From the NCBI RefSeq assembly GCF_041146395.1, contig NC_090996.1, positions 36,914,738 through 36,978,737 of the forward strand: DNA of 64,000 nucleotides, read 5' to 3'. Positions 24,181-36,676 of this stretch are shown piece by piece (the first letter of the stretch is position 1; every line of letters begins with the position of its first letter). Position numbers and translations under genes: made by a program. The stretch is from Eulemur rufifrons. Taxonomy: Eukaryota > Chordata > Mammalia > Primates > Lemuridae. Below the pieces are notes generated by a model, which was not told where the DNA came from, did no database searches, and saw only the letters and a program-made list of their open reading frames with translations.

Positions 24181-25200
24181 CATCCTAGGAGAATATGATT
24201 ATTGGGATTTTGTTTTGACTAGAATTTCTGTCCCTCTCGGAGACCAAAATTTAGCCTGTTGCATATTTGGGAGCAATGTTTTTTAATAAATGTACTGCAA
24301 ACCAGGTGTAATTCAACTCAATGAAAAAAACCAACTGAAATCTCAAGCTATTTTGAAACAGGAAGGGGAAAATTTGCAAATAGAAGTTTTTCCCAACTGA
24401 AAAAGAGAGGGCAAAACAAATGAACCCTTTGGAAGGTATTAAAGAAGCTGTCATAATCCGAGTGCCAAGCAAGGTGATTGTCAGTCCTCAAATGCCGTTG
24501 GTCTCTGCCTCCAAAAAAACCAAATCATTTTATCTAAGTTATAATAGTCAAGCCTGTAAATAAATATTTTTAAATTTCTGAAGCTGTTCCTCCCCACTAA
24601 AAGATGCTCAAAATTAAAAAAAAAAAAATCAAAATGTTTTTTAGCTACTTTTGTCAGGTAAATATTTTTGGCCCTCAGTTTATCACTCTATAACACACCA
24701 TCTCTCAGGTTTTGCCGTGACAGTAGGTAACAAGGCTTCCAGTAGGTAACAAGGCTTCCAGACTCTCTTCAACACCTCCAAGCTCCCCTTTCTCCAAACA
24801 CAAAAGGAAGAAGAAAACTACATACCCCCATCTGCCCGCCCTACAGTTCCTGGGAAGAGACGGTCCTCAAATTGTTCCTGCTTAGACCCCTGAAGCCTGG
24901 AGAAGGAGATGGGGACAGCTGTGCCAGAGGGCGAGGACGACGTCCAATAAGGGGGAGGAAATTTGGCTGAGGGGACAGACGGAAGAAGGGACATGGAGAG
25001 GAGGGGTCAGTGGAGATGAAATGGTGAGGGGGGTGAGAAGAGCGAGCAAAAAAACAGGGAGAAAGGAGTGAGGATCACAGAAGACAGAAAAAGATAAAAT
25101 GGAAGAGAAAAAGAAGGAAGGGTCAGGGTTAAAGGACGCAGAGACGGTGGCAAAGAGAACACGGAAAAGGCTGTCACTGGGAGGAAGGGAGATTAAGGGG
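24181..25200. other. Unassigned stretch leading into a CpG island
   Basis: No confident gene. It holds a 19-bp tandem pair (24,722-24,759, unit AGTAGGTAACAAGGCTTCC), an A-rich run at 24,617 and a purine-rich (GA) block from 24,900 to 25,200. A plus-strand frame near 24,420 (NPLEGIKEAVIIRVPSK) looks protein-like but is short and unsupported. Confidence 0.4.
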
Positions 25201-25229
25201 GTGCTACCTAAAGGGCTTTACCCCAGCAG

Positions 25230-25650
25230 GTGAATGGGCTGCACAGGGAAGGGGGAACTGGAAACCGAGCGGGTGGCAATAAGGGGCTGTGGGCGAAGGC
25301 AGGAGCCTCGCGGGGACGCGGGGACGCGGGGGCAGCGGCTTGGCCGGCCTCGCTCCCTCACCGTGGCTGAGCTGGCCCGATCCTCGGGCGCAGCCTCTGC
25401 CCCGGGTGCGACGGTGGCCGGACCGGACCCCGCCCCCAGGCCGAGCTGGCGCTGGGGCTCTGGGCTCCGGGCTCGGCCCCAGCCTAGGCCTCTTTAATTC
25501 AGAAGCCGGAAGTGCCGCAGCCACAGCCCGCCCTGGAGCGGAAGCTCCGCCCTGAGAGGCCCCGCCCCAGCGCGAGAGCCGCGCCTGCGCGTTCCTGTTT
25601 CCATTGCCGGGTCCGGGGGGGGGGTGTCTATGTCACTGAGCAGCCGGCAG
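25230..25650. promoter_or_regulatory. CpG island / probable promoter
   Basis: Dense CpG, with CCGGAAGT (ETS-like, 25,506), GCGCCTGCGCG (NRF1-like, about 25,583), several CCCCGCCC (Sp1-like) boxes and no TATA. This is the profile of a housekeeping-type promoter. A minus-strand first-exon-like frame starts inside it. CpGs are well kept, which argues for an unmethylated or recent origin. Confidence 0.7.
25362..25524 (-). pseudogene. First-exon-like coding block in the CpG island
   Basis: On the minus strand a 54-codon frame begins GTG-GCT-GCG-GCA, where the usual start would be ATG. It reads VAAALPASELKRPRLGPSPE and stays open, Pro/Arg/Gly-rich, to a splice donor (CACG|GTGAGG) at 25,361. The Ala-rich start, the KRPR basic (nuclear-signal-like) motif and the donor are what a first coding exon of a nuclear protein looks like. 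If the ancestral start was ATG, the A to G change would disable it. I do not recognise the gene and see no second exon nearby. Chance openness in GC-rich DNA is the main alternative. Confidence 0.4.
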
Positions 25651-25889
25651 AGGGCAGGCTTCTGATTGTTCAGAGCCCCACAGTGTCTGAGCTTGTCCAA
25701 GGGGGTTGTTGGGGACTGTCACCTGGGCGCTGCTTGGTGAAGCCTAGGGGACTCCAGGGGACTGCCACAGTGGGCATGGGGAGCAGCCCTGCTCTGATGG
25801 CCAAGAAGCTGAGGAGCCTGATCTAAGGCCAGGAGGGAACACTGGGTACCGACTCCCAGCCCAGGCATCCCATCCTCCATCCCCCTCGC

Positions 25890-26560
25890 CTGTGAGAAAC
25901 TGGAACCCTCATACATGGCTGACGAGAGTGAAAAATGGTGCAGCTATTGTTGAAACACTCTGGTGGTTCCTCAAAAGGTTAAGCATAGAATTACCGTATG
26001 ACCCAGCAAGTCCACTTACAGGTGTGTAACCAAAAGAATTCAGAACAGAGACTCAAACTTACACTTGCACACTAATATTCATAGCAACTGTATTCACGCT
26101 GACCAAAAGGCAGAAACGACCCAAATGTCCATCAACAGATAAATGGATAAAGAACATGTGGCGAGTACACACACAGGAATATTACTCAGCCATGAAAAGG
26201 AACGGAGTTATGACACCTGCTACAGCATGGGTGAATCTTGGAAACATTATGATAAACAAAATAAGCCAGGCACAAAAGGACAAATACCATATGACTCCAC
26301 TTCTGTGAAATATCTAGAATAGGCAGATTCATAGAGACAAAGTATGTTAGAGGTTACCCGGGGCTGAGGGCAGGGGAAATAGGAGTTACCGCCTAACGGT
26401 TACAGAGCTTCCGGTTGGCATAATGAGAAAATTGGAAATATATAATGATGATGGTTGCACAACATTGTGAATGTACTTAACGCCACTGAACTACACTTAC
26501 AAATGGTTATAGTGGCAAATTGTGTGTATCACAGGAAAAATAGGTTTAAAGTAAAATACT
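25890..26560 (+). repeat. L1 3' end (plus strand)
   Basis: Carries the ORF2 tail and 3' UTR text of old L1s: 'GAACCCTCATACATGG', 'TACCGTATGACCCAGCAAGT', 'CCCAAATGTCCATCAACAGA', 'GGAATATTACTCAGCCATGA' and 'GGTTACCCGGGGCTGAGGGC'. No intact frame. Confidence 0.85.
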
Positions 26561-26869
26561 TTTTAAGATACACAAAAGCTGAAAGAATCGATCAGCAACA
26601 GACTCTTAAACTGCAAGAAATGTTAGACGTACTTTAGGCAGGAGAAAAATGATACCAGATGAGATTATGTTTACAGATCTGGCCATGGTAACCAAATGGG
26701 TAGTATGTGACATTTTTTTCTTTTTGAAACGTCTTTAAAACATAATCGACTGTTTAAACAAAAATAACAATAATGAAATTGGGGCATATAACACATGTGT
26801 AAGTAACATGTATGACAATAGCACAGAGACCCAAGGGGAAGCTACGGAAGGATGGAGCATGCTGTATGG

Positions 26870-27008
26870 CTCTTATGCTGCACAGAAAGTGATGTCGTAT
26901 CACTAGAAGGTAGAAACCAACAGTATTGTGACGTATCCTATGCTGCACAGGACAGCTTCCCACACAAAGAACTATCCAACCCAAAATGTCAGGTTGAGAA
27001 ACCATGCC
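26870..27008 (-). mobile_element. Non-autonomous hAT-Charlie-like fragment
   Basis: Ends (plus strand) with 'CCAACCCAAAATGTCAGGTT' and GAGAAACCATGCCC, the inverted terminal text of a common MER-type hAT family. Only one end is clear. Confidence 0.5.
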
Positions 27009-27249
27009 CTAAAGCTAAATAACTAAAACAGTAAAACAAAAAGTTATAGCTAATGGGCCACAAAGGAAATAAGAATGAAAAAATACTCAATGCAAAAGAA
27101 GTCATAAAAGAAAACAGAGCAAACAGCTGAAAAGATGAAGGGAAAACATACAGGAGGGTTTGGTGAATGGAACATGGTGGAAATGACATGGTGCCAGCTT
27201 CCAGGCCCAGGACTCATGAAACCTGCAGCTTACACTGTCTGTCTCTCGG

Positions 27250-27990
27250 AACATTTGCTCTGGAGAAAGCCGTCGCTCACATCGCCACCTGGGCTCCACC
27301 TCTTGTCAGACCAGTGGTGGCATTAGATTCTCATAGAATCTCAAACCCGACTGTAAACTGCGCGTGGGAGGGACCTAGGTTGTGGCTCCTTATGAGAATC
27401 TAATGCCGGATGGTCTGAGGTGGAGCAGAGGCTGTGATGCTAGCGCTGGGGAGCGGCTGCAAATGCAGATTACCGTTAGCAGATAGGTTTGACTGAACAA
27501 TGAATGTGATGCTCTTTGTTGTTTTTTTTTTTTTGTTTGTTTGTTTGTTTTTTTGAGACAGAGTGTCGCTTTGTTGCCCTGGCTAGAGTGAGTGCGGTGG
27601 TGTCAGCCTAGCTCACAGCAACCTCAAACTGCTGGGCTTAAGTGATCCTACTGCCTCAGCCTCCCGAGTAGCTGGGACTACAGGCATGAGCCACCATGCC
27701 TGGCTAATATTTTTCTATATATATTTTTAGTTGGCCAGATAATTTCTTTCTATTTTTAGTAGAGATAGGGTCTCGCTCTTGCTCAGGCTGGTCTCGAACC
27801 CCTGTCCTCGAGCGATCTACCCGCCTCGGCCTCCCAGAGTGCTAGGATTACAGGCATGAGCCACCTCGCCCGGCCTGATGCACTGGAATCATCCCAAAAC
27901 CTTTCCCCCCTCCCCTGGTCTGTGGAAAAATTATCTTCCATGAAACCGATCCCTGGTGCCAAAAAGGATGGGGACTGCTGGGATATAAGA
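27250..27990 (+). mobile_element. Non-autonomous hAT element with internal palindrome, split by an Alu
   Basis: Contains the inverted pair GGCATTAGATTCTCAT (27,319) and TATGAGAATCTAATGCC (27,392), then 'GATGCTAGCGCTGGGGAGCG'. After the Alu it ends in CATGAAACCGATCCCTGGTG and CCAAAAAGGATGGGGACTGC. Same family as 7,285-7,510, here much more complete. Confidence 0.7.
27510..27877 (-). repeat. Alu SINE inside the hAT element
   Basis: Full dimer in reverse with a TTTG-rich tail. Short flanking repeats (TGATGC) lie on both sides. The right arm shows 'TAGTTGGCCAGATAATTTC', the strepsirrhine-type wording. Confidence 0.95.
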
Positions 27991-27994
27991 CAAA

Positions 27995-29555
<1,561 letters not shown>

Positions 29556-29559
29556 AACG

Positions 29560-29665
29560 TACATTGTACCCAAAAAGCCCTAACCTCAGCATGATATAAT
29601 TCATCCATGTAACCCAAAATACTTGCACCCCCTAAATCTATTGAAATAAAAAAAAAAAACCTAAA
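29560..29665 (+). repeat. L1 3' terminus and A tail
   Basis: 'CAGCATGATATAATTCATCC', 'ATGTAACCCAAAATACTTGC' and 'CCCCTAAATCTATTGAAATA' followed by poly-A: the 3' end of a comparatively young L1, 5'-truncated. Confidence 0.85.
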
Positions 29666-29669
29666 AAAA

Positions 29670-30440
29670 ATGGTCACAATAAAATTATATGCTTTGTCCA
29701 TTTGTCAGAGAAAAATAATTAACGGTAAATACTAGGCCTTTTTCAATTCTGTATGAAATTCCTTTTGATAACACTTGATAGAATTCTATTCACAACAACA
29801 CTCAGCCAAATACACTTCTTTCTATAGTACTAAGTGTTCAGAAACACACAGCATTCAAATAATGTAGTTTCCATGTAATTAGGATATCATTTTCAGTTTG
29901 ATAATCTGGCATAGAAAAGTCTTCCAGTGGAAGAAAAGACAAATAGCTAAAAAGAAACAGTTGACTTAAAGGATGATGATTACTACTGAATGAACCGGTT
30001 CCCTAAAACATAGTGGAATGGACTGTCAATGCCTGAAAGTGACAGAGACGTGCACGTCTGGGAACAGAAGGAAAGTTCTGTTGGCAACACAACAGTGATC
30101 CGACCAGGGAGGATAATCCATTTTTTCATTACATATCTATCCCACCTCCTGACCCCGGTTTATCATCCACGTTCCCCAACAGGTTTCAGTGCCATCCACT
30201 TACTCCTTCTTTAAAATTTTTCATTTAGAAATTACTCATACAAGGAAGTATTTTAAAATATGTGCAGTTTGAAGAATTAAAGAAACACCAGAGAAACCAC
30301 CACCTCGGCTCAGAAAGAGCAGAATCTCCTTGGATAGGCCCCTCCTGCCGGCTCCTGCCACCACCACCAGTGTCCCTAATTCTGTGTTAACCATTCCCCC
30401 GTTTTTGTCTTCATACCTTTCAGTCCTGTGTATGTGCATC
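29670..30440. other. AT-rich DNA, nothing recognised
   Basis: No exon pair, RNA gene or clear repeat. Short frames only. Confidence 0.4.
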
Positions 30441-30444
30441 CCTT

Positions 30445-30845
30445 AAAGCACGTTGCTCTGTGCTGCCGGGTTTTGAACTTTACAGAAATGGAATCATTCT
30501 GCAAGTATTCTTTTGTAATTTGATTCCTTTCTTTGATATTACATTTTTGCAATTAATCCAGACTGATATGTGAGGCGACAGTTTATTTTTATTGTAGTGC
30601 AATAGCCTGTTATATAAACATATGACTATCCGTTCTGCTGCTAATGATCCTTTGTAATGTTTCTATATTCTGCTGCTGGTGTTACAGTTGCTCTGGCCTG
30701 ATTATTTTTCACAAATTGAACGTTATTTTTATATTTTATAGTTCATGCTTTAATTTTAACCACATTTATAAACTTTGCTCCTTATTCATTCTTACATTTC
30801 AGAACTTTCATTTGGGATCTTTTTTTTTCTTCCTAATGTAAACCA
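30445..30845 (-). repeat. Old L1 fragment (minus strand)
   Basis: 'CAGAAATGGAATCATTCTGC' and 'TTGCAATTAATCCAGACTGA' are inverted L1M-type 3' text. Host site of the Alu that follows. Confidence 0.5.
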
Positions 30846-30866
30846 TTAAGAATTTCTTTTGTCTCA

Positions 30867-31206
30867 GGCCGGGCGCGGTGGCTCACGCCTGTAATCCTAG
30901 CACTCTGGGAGGCCGAGGCGGGTGGATCGCTCGAGGTCAGGAGTTCGAGACCAGCCTGAGCAAGAGCGAGACCCCATCTCTACTAAAAATAGAAAGAAAT
31001 TATATGGACAGCTAAAAATATATATAGAAAAAATTAGCCGGGCATGGTGGCACATGCCTGTAGTCCCAGCTACTCGGGAGGCTGAGGCAGGAGGATCGCT
31101 TGAGCTCAGGAGTTTGAGGTTGCTGTGAGCTAGACTGACGCCACGGCACTCACTCTAGCCTGGGCAACAGAGTGAGACTCTGTCTCAAAAAAAAAAAAAA
31201 AAAAAA
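30867..31206 (+). repeat. Young, intact Alu with 19-bp target-site duplication
   Basis: Starts GGCCGGGCGCGGTGGCTCAC and ends in a clean poly-A. Flanked by AAGAATTTCTTTTGTCTCA on both sides (30,848-30,866 and 31,206-31,224) with no mismatch. CpGs are largely kept, so it is among the youngest Alus here and a useful consensus for this genome's Alu family. Confidence 0.98.
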
Positions 31207-31224
31207 AGAATTTCTTTTGTCTCA

Positions 31225-31635
31225 GACTTTGTCTAAAAAAGCTTTTATTTCAATTTCTTCCTTGAAAGGTAAGTAATTCCAGGCTGAGAGTTATTATCTC
31301 TCAAGACATATTGAAGCTATTGTTCCAGTCATTTGAATTCCGGTGCTGCAGTTAAGAAGTCAGTCGTGAGTCTACCACACCTTTATAAATGATGTCTTTT
31401 CAAAAATCTATTGACTGTATTTAAGGTTTTCTCTTTCCCTCTAGTAAATTCTGCAGTTCTCACTATAATATGGCTAAATGTGGATACCTTTTTTGATTTG
31501 TTCTTCACTGGGCTTGCTGGATTGAGTACTAGTATCTTTTACCCAGTATCTCTATAAATAGTGATTCTTCCTCATTTCCTCTATTATCTCCTTCTAGAAC
31601 CACAGCTATATAGATCTGTCAGTGAACTCGTATCC
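31225..31635 (-). repeat. Old LINE-like sequence (minus strand)
   Basis: T-rich text such as 'GCTTTTATTTCAATTTCTTC' and 'TCGTGAGTCTACCACACC' resembles inverted L1/HAL1 sequence. Class uncertain. Confidence 0.4.
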
Positions 31636-31639
31636 AGGA

Positions 31640-32335
31640 TATATAAAGAACTCTGTGACACTTCAGTAATACTGAAATAAACCAATTCAGTAAGAAATGG
31701 GCAAAGGAACTGAACGGACACTTTGTGAAAGAAGATATCATTGATCGATAGGCACATTAAAAGATGCTAACTTCAGGAAAATGCAAACTTAAATTTCATG
31801 AGATGCCACTAACAAACCCACTGGAATGACACAAATTTTACAAGACCGACAATACCAGGTTCGGAGAACTTGGAATTCTCATATACTGCTGGTGGAAATG
31901 TAAACTCTTCACTTTGGATAACAGTTGTGTTGTTTCTAATAAAGTTAAACATATGTTTATCATATGGCCTAGCAATTCCACTCTTAGGTATTTATCCAGA
32001 TACACACCTACACCTGTACATAAAAGCACACTCTTCTTATGTCATGATAACCACACTCTATCTTATGTCATGATAACACCCAAAAGTCCCTCCAGCAGAT
32101 AAATGGATTTAAAAAATCATGGTATATATGCACACAGTGGCCTACTACTCAGCAATGAAAAAGAATGAACCACCAACATCTGTAAGCAGATGAATCTCAA
32201 AACATGCTGACCAAAACAGCCAATCGTGGAAAATAATACACTGTATGATTCCACTTATATAAAATTCCAAAGCAGGCAAAGCTCATCACTGTGACAGAAA
32301 GCAAACCGGTTACGGAGTGGGGTGGGAGGGCAGGG
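31640..32335 (+). repeat. L1 ORF2 tail and 3' UTR
   Basis: 'AAATGGGCAAAGGAACTGAA', 'TCATATACTGCTGGTGGAAA', 'ATGGCCTAGCAATTCCACTC' and 'GGCCTACTACTCAGCAATGA' occur in L1 order. Degraded. Confidence 0.85.
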
Positions 32336-32339
32336 TGGG

Positions 32340-32790
32340 CTGAGCACACAGGAGCACAGGGAACTTCCTGTATCTTGACTGAGACGGTGCTGACACAGAG
32401 GCACCGATTTACAGAGGAAGTAAGAAAAACGACTTCCTCGAGAAAACACAGCCAGTTAATAGTAGAGCAATATTAGCATTAGTCTCGGTCTATTAACATT
32501 TTCAAGCTTTCTCTCAGAAGGACAAACTGGATGCAGGAAAAGAGCTCACATTCACCCAGCATTTAACAAATACTGCTGGGTGAGTGCCACATACCAGCCA
32601 CATGCAATAGAGACCCCGACCTCACAGAGATCACAATGGGGGGAACAGGTTTTACGGCAGAGGGCAAAGAACGCTATGGCACCGCCAACAAGCAATTCAA
32701 CCACATGGTCTGCTACAGGGGCCCCTAAAGTACCTCCCACAAGACTTTTTAAGACCTTTAAGTTTAAAGTCTAAAGAAGAAGATAGAGTC
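32340..32790. other. Non-coding interval, old repeat-like
   Basis: Contains 'AGAGGAAGTAAGAAAAACGA' and 'GCATTTAACAAATACTGCTG', fragments typical of ancient interspersed repeats, but no clear family. No gene. Confidence 0.35.
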
Positions 32791-32794
32791 ACAA

Positions 32795-33480
32795 TAAACA
32801 ATAAGGTAAGGTAGATCCTTACCTAACACATAAAAAGATAACTACAGATGGTTTAAAGACCTAACTATAAAAGGTAAAACCATAAAGTTAATAAAGGAAA
32901 ATGTAGGGAATATTGTTGCCTTAAGGACTTCTTAAATAAAATTTCAAAAGCATAAAACAGTAGGCAAACTAGACTGAATTTGATCACATCCAAATTAGAA
33001 TTTTCTGTTCATAAAGAAAACTATGGAAAAAAATTAATAAACAGATGACAGAAAGAGAAAAGATATTTACAAAGCATAAAACCTGTAAAGGAACTAATGT
33101 CCAGTGTAACAAGAGCTTCTGCAAGTCAACAGGAAAAGACAACAATCCCAGTGGAAATGGGCAGAAGGCAGTAACAGGCACCGGCAGCAAAGGAACCCCA
33201 GAACCATATAAGAACACCACGAGCTGCCTAAACCAAATACAGAAATGCAAATTAAAACATCCCTCTGAATGACAAAATTTGGGCAAGTGAACATCAAGTA
33301 TATGCAGACGTACAGGAAAACAAAACCCAATGTGCACAGCGCTACCGAACTTGTAGACCGAGGAGGCATCTTTCATAAGAGCTTAGTCAAATTAATTACC
33401 CATATGCATACGGTATCACCAAGGAGGAATTCTTTCTGGACGTACATCCCAGTGAGTGGCCGTGAAGAGCTGGGGCAATG
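32795..33480 (+). repeat. L1 ORF2 fragment (plus strand)
   Basis: 'GTAGATCCTTACCTAACACA', 'ACTACAGATGGTTTAAAGAC', 'AAAACCATAAAGTTAATAAA' and 'CATCCAAATTAGAATTTTCT' are old L1 ORF2 3' text. Frame broken. Confidence 0.75.
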
Positions 33481-33949
33481 CACAGTCATCTGTGCCAGAG
33501 GGAAGCTGGAGACACTCATCTGCGTGTCTGCGGTAGAGAAATAATCCAAAGCACGGGGAAAGGGTATGATGCGAGGAGACACGGAGCATGGCGAAAACAC
33601 CCAGGTTATCCTAGCATGCGACGGTGACGGCATGGCGAAGAAAAGGCAGAGGACACTCCCCTTAGGGTTGTAGACAGAGCCAGACGAGGTCATGCACGGA
33701 AAGTGCCCAGTCCCTTGCCCTTAGTCCTACGAAAGTAATTCCTGCTACGTGGTATAGGTCACCCCCTAAGCTTTCACCCCACTGTTTATTTATTTGTGCA
33801 GCTGGAGCACGGAGCTTTGTTACAAGAACTTAATAGAAGACGCGGCGGCAACGTGACAGCCCGGAGGATGCGAGGCCTCCGGAGTCTCGCGGGTCCTGTG
33901 TGCACAGCAGCTGCTCCCCGCGCTGCTGCAGGCGGGACAAGCTCTCACT

Positions 33950-34070
33950 CCACCCGCGTCTCCATCTGCGCATCTGTAGAGTGGAATTGTTAAAGCCAAT
34001 GTCATGTGGCGGATTTGAGGGTAAATGAGATAATGTAAAGCTCGTAACAAGTGTTCATTCACCTTGCTTC
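33950..34070 (+). repeat. MIR SINE fragment
   Basis: 'CTCCATCTGCGCATCTGTAG' and 'TGAGATAATGTAAAGCTCGT' match the MIR core. It directly precedes an exon-like block at 34,084. Confidence 0.65.
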
Positions 34071-34083
34071 TCCTCCCTCCCAG

Positions 34084-34227
34084 GCATGTGAAGGTGCCGT
34101 CTCACCAGGGGGAGCCCCGTGCCACCATCACATGTTGCGGTGGCCATGCAACAACATGGAAGAAGACTCGGCCATGCTGAGACAACACACACCTATACAG
34201 AAAATGACTAGAAAGAAGAAAATCAAA
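34084..34227 (+). other. Isolated exon-like block
   Basis: A CTCCTCCCTCCCAG acceptor, 144 bases (48 codons) open in the frame ending MTRKKKIK, and a strong GTGAGT donor. No partner exon is visible on the plus strand, and its predicted text (His/Cys-rich start, basic end) is not recognised. It could be a non-coding exon, an exonised sequence or chance. Confidence 0.25.
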
Positions 34228-34494
34228 GTGAGTACCTTACATGAATTTGGGTAGAGAAATTATAGGTGGTTATTTTTCTGTTTTTCCATTTTTCCGAGTA
34301 TCCTATAATATGGTTACGTTACTTTTAGAAATGGAATATTTCATGGCAAACAAATATTTTACTTTAAAATTGCATTGACCAAAAAGTGTTAAACTTCAAA
34401 TCCTAACCAGCATCTTTATAGATCCTCCATCAGTGGAGTTAATTTTAAAATTCTAGAATATATTCTGAAGCACTGGGTTCTTCTTAATGCTAAC

Positions 34495-34620
34495 AGTTAA
34501 CCTGGGACAAATAATTTACTCTGAGAGCCGCATTCTTCGCCTATAAAGTGGGGCTAACTCTAACTCACAGTTGTGAGGATGAAATGAGATAATATGTAAG
34601 TACCATGGAGATGATCATGT
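34495..34620 (+). repeat. MIR SINE
   Basis: 'AACCTGGGACAAATAATTTA' then 'CGCCTATAAAGTGGGGCTAA' and 'GAGGATGAAATGAGATAATA' in MIR order. Confidence 0.75.
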
Positions 34621-34699
34621 TTTGAAAACTTCAAAGTTTGCAAAGATATATATATATAAACCCATTAAATACCAGAAGAAAAAATTTTAAATGTATAGT

Positions 34700-34915
34700 A
34701 GCTTGAACTCCAACATCAGATAGACCTATATTCAAATTTTAGCCTTGCCACCAACAACCTGGATGACTTTGGGCAATCTACTTCCCTTTCTCACTACAGC
34801 ATCTTCTGAGCAGTGTGGGGGTAACGACAACATGCCAGTGTTCCTGTGAAAATTAAATAACTTACTTATATAAAGCACAGTGCTTGTCAGAAAATAATGG
34901 CTCATTTAATGTTAC
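34700..34915 (+). repeat. MIR SINE (second copy)
   Basis: 'CAGATAGACCTATATTCAAA', 'TGGATGACTTTGGGCAATCT' and 'ATATAAAGCACAGTGCTTGT' identify a near-complete MIR. Confidence 0.8.
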
Positions 34916-35271
34916 CAATTATAATCCTCCTTGAAACCACTTCTGCAGTTAATGAAACTGAATATTATTATTAATGTCCCAATCACTGTTTCACATTACT
35001 ATACAAAAATAGAAAAGACATATTCCCTACTCTTAAGGTTCTCACAGTCAATAAAAGAAATGGAAATATATTTCAAAGATCATAGGAGGCTTCAATAACT
35101 AATAAAATCAAATTTTATATCTATTACTAGGGGAACAAAGAGAAAGAGGAACAGGATTGGCTACAATGAGGAATGTATCAAAATCTCAAAGGAGATTATA
35201 TCTGAGTTAAATCTTGAAAGCTTGGGTATGATTTTGTCCATTAATGAAGGAAAAATACAAAATTAAAAATC

Positions 35272-35411
35272 TAAGCTGGGCATGATGGCACACGCTTATA
35301 ATCCCAGCTACTCAGGAGGGTGAGGTGGGAGGATCATTTGAATCCAAGAGTTTGAGTCCAGGCTGGGCAACCTAGTGATATGCCATCTCTTTAAAAAAAA
35401 AAAAAAAAAGC
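35272..35411 (+). repeat. Monomeric Alu-like SINE (FLAM/FRAM type)
   Basis: Short 7SL-derived unit, 'GCTGGGCATGATGGCACACG' to 'CATCTCTTTAAAA', with a long A tail. Confidence 0.8.
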
Positions 35412-35639
35412 CATAGAGTGCTCAGGCCATTGACACTTGTCTCATCAGATGGAACACTGAGAGGGGAAAGGCTAGCTGTAAAAAGAAGAAAGAAATATCA
35501 TGATCTAATTGTGAAGAGCTTTATACAAATGCCCTGCTCCATTATTTGGACTTTATGCACAATAGGGAAATCAAAAGAGGAATTAAGAACACAATCAGAC
35601 CTAAACTTTAGAAAAATAACTGGTAAAATTAAGTTGACT

Positions 35640-36150
35640 TAACGGTGTCAGGAAAGACTTCTCAGGAGATGACACTTGAAAGAGGAGTCTGGGAAGGTCA
35701 TCCCAGGTGGCATGTGGGAGACACAGACCTGAGGACCTGCCAAGCGTATCTCCGATTTCTGGAGCGTAGCAGAGTGGGGGGTGGCAGAGGTGATGTGGAA
35801 GACACAGGCCGAGACAGCGACACCTTTCAACAGGAATGGGGGCTTCGAGGGCAAGAGAGAAAGCCCTGCGATGGTAGAGCTATCTGAGAAGATGACATTG
35901 TGGAAAAACAGGGGCTGGAGGAACAGGCAGGAAATCACAAGAGTGAAAACCCAGCCCAGAAGAAGGAAGAGCAGATAGACTCAAGAGACATTTGAGGGGA
36001 CCATTCAGTCTAGCCTGGGAGGGGAAAAAATCAGTATGTTCTACAGTTTACCATTTCCCTATTCAAAAAGCACTCACTATTCCCCTCTACCTATAGATTA
36101 AAATATCAATGCTAGCATTCTCAAGGCCTTCCTAGTCTGACCCTCTCTGC
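35640..36150. repeat. Ancient interspersed-repeat remnants
   Basis: 'GACTTCTCAGGAGATGACAC' and 'AAGGCCTTCCTAGTCTGACC' are phrases from widespread old mammalian repeats. No intact element and no gene. Confidence 0.4.
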
Positions 36151-36152
36151 CT

Positions 36153-36434
36153 TTATGTACCGTATAAAATACCTGCATGGAGTTTCAGTCGGGGATATAT
36201 TTGATGTGGGTAAAAATATATCCATCCGGATACACTCCTTTATTTATTTTCATAAACCTTTACTTTATAAACTATATCTTTGGCTCTGTGTATTATTATT
36301 GCCATTACTTTATCTTTTATTTCTGTTTCCTACTATATTTTTCATCCTTTGCGATGACCCCTGCCTGAGAGACCTGATCGGAACAAAGAGGAAAAAAAAC
36401 CTCTTTGCGGGAGAGTGTAGCTAACTCCCTGCAG
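36153..36434 (+). repeat. 3' part of an LTR of the same family as the provirus
   Basis: Matches 23,042 onward in the proviral LTR ('TATAAAATACCTG...GAGTTTCAGT', 'TTTGCGATGACCCCTGCCTG') and ends TAGCTAACTCCCTGCA. The U3 part is missing. It carries only one copy of the U5 block that is doubled in the provirus, so it preserves the simpler LTR end. No viral coding sequence is attached. Confidence 0.88.
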
Positions 36435-36676
36435 ATTGAAAGGAGAATATAATGAGTAATTTCATGAAGAATCCTTGGAATTACATAAGCAGCATCATAA
36501 CTGGTAGTTTTTCAAACTAACTTATTTACAAAGAAGTAACTTAGGAATGGCCATTCTCCTCCTCTCTAATAATTCTAAGACAGAGAGACATAGCAAACTT
36601 TAACTTAAATAAAGTTCCTGGAAATTGGGCTTCAACGAGTTAAATTATAATACATAAAAAAAGAAATAATATGTAC

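Noticed and set aside
24420..24560. Short plus-strand frame NPLEGIKEAVIIRVPSK as an exon
   Set aside because: Protein-like text but no convincing acceptor, and the frame has no partner; kept only as a remark in the interval entry.
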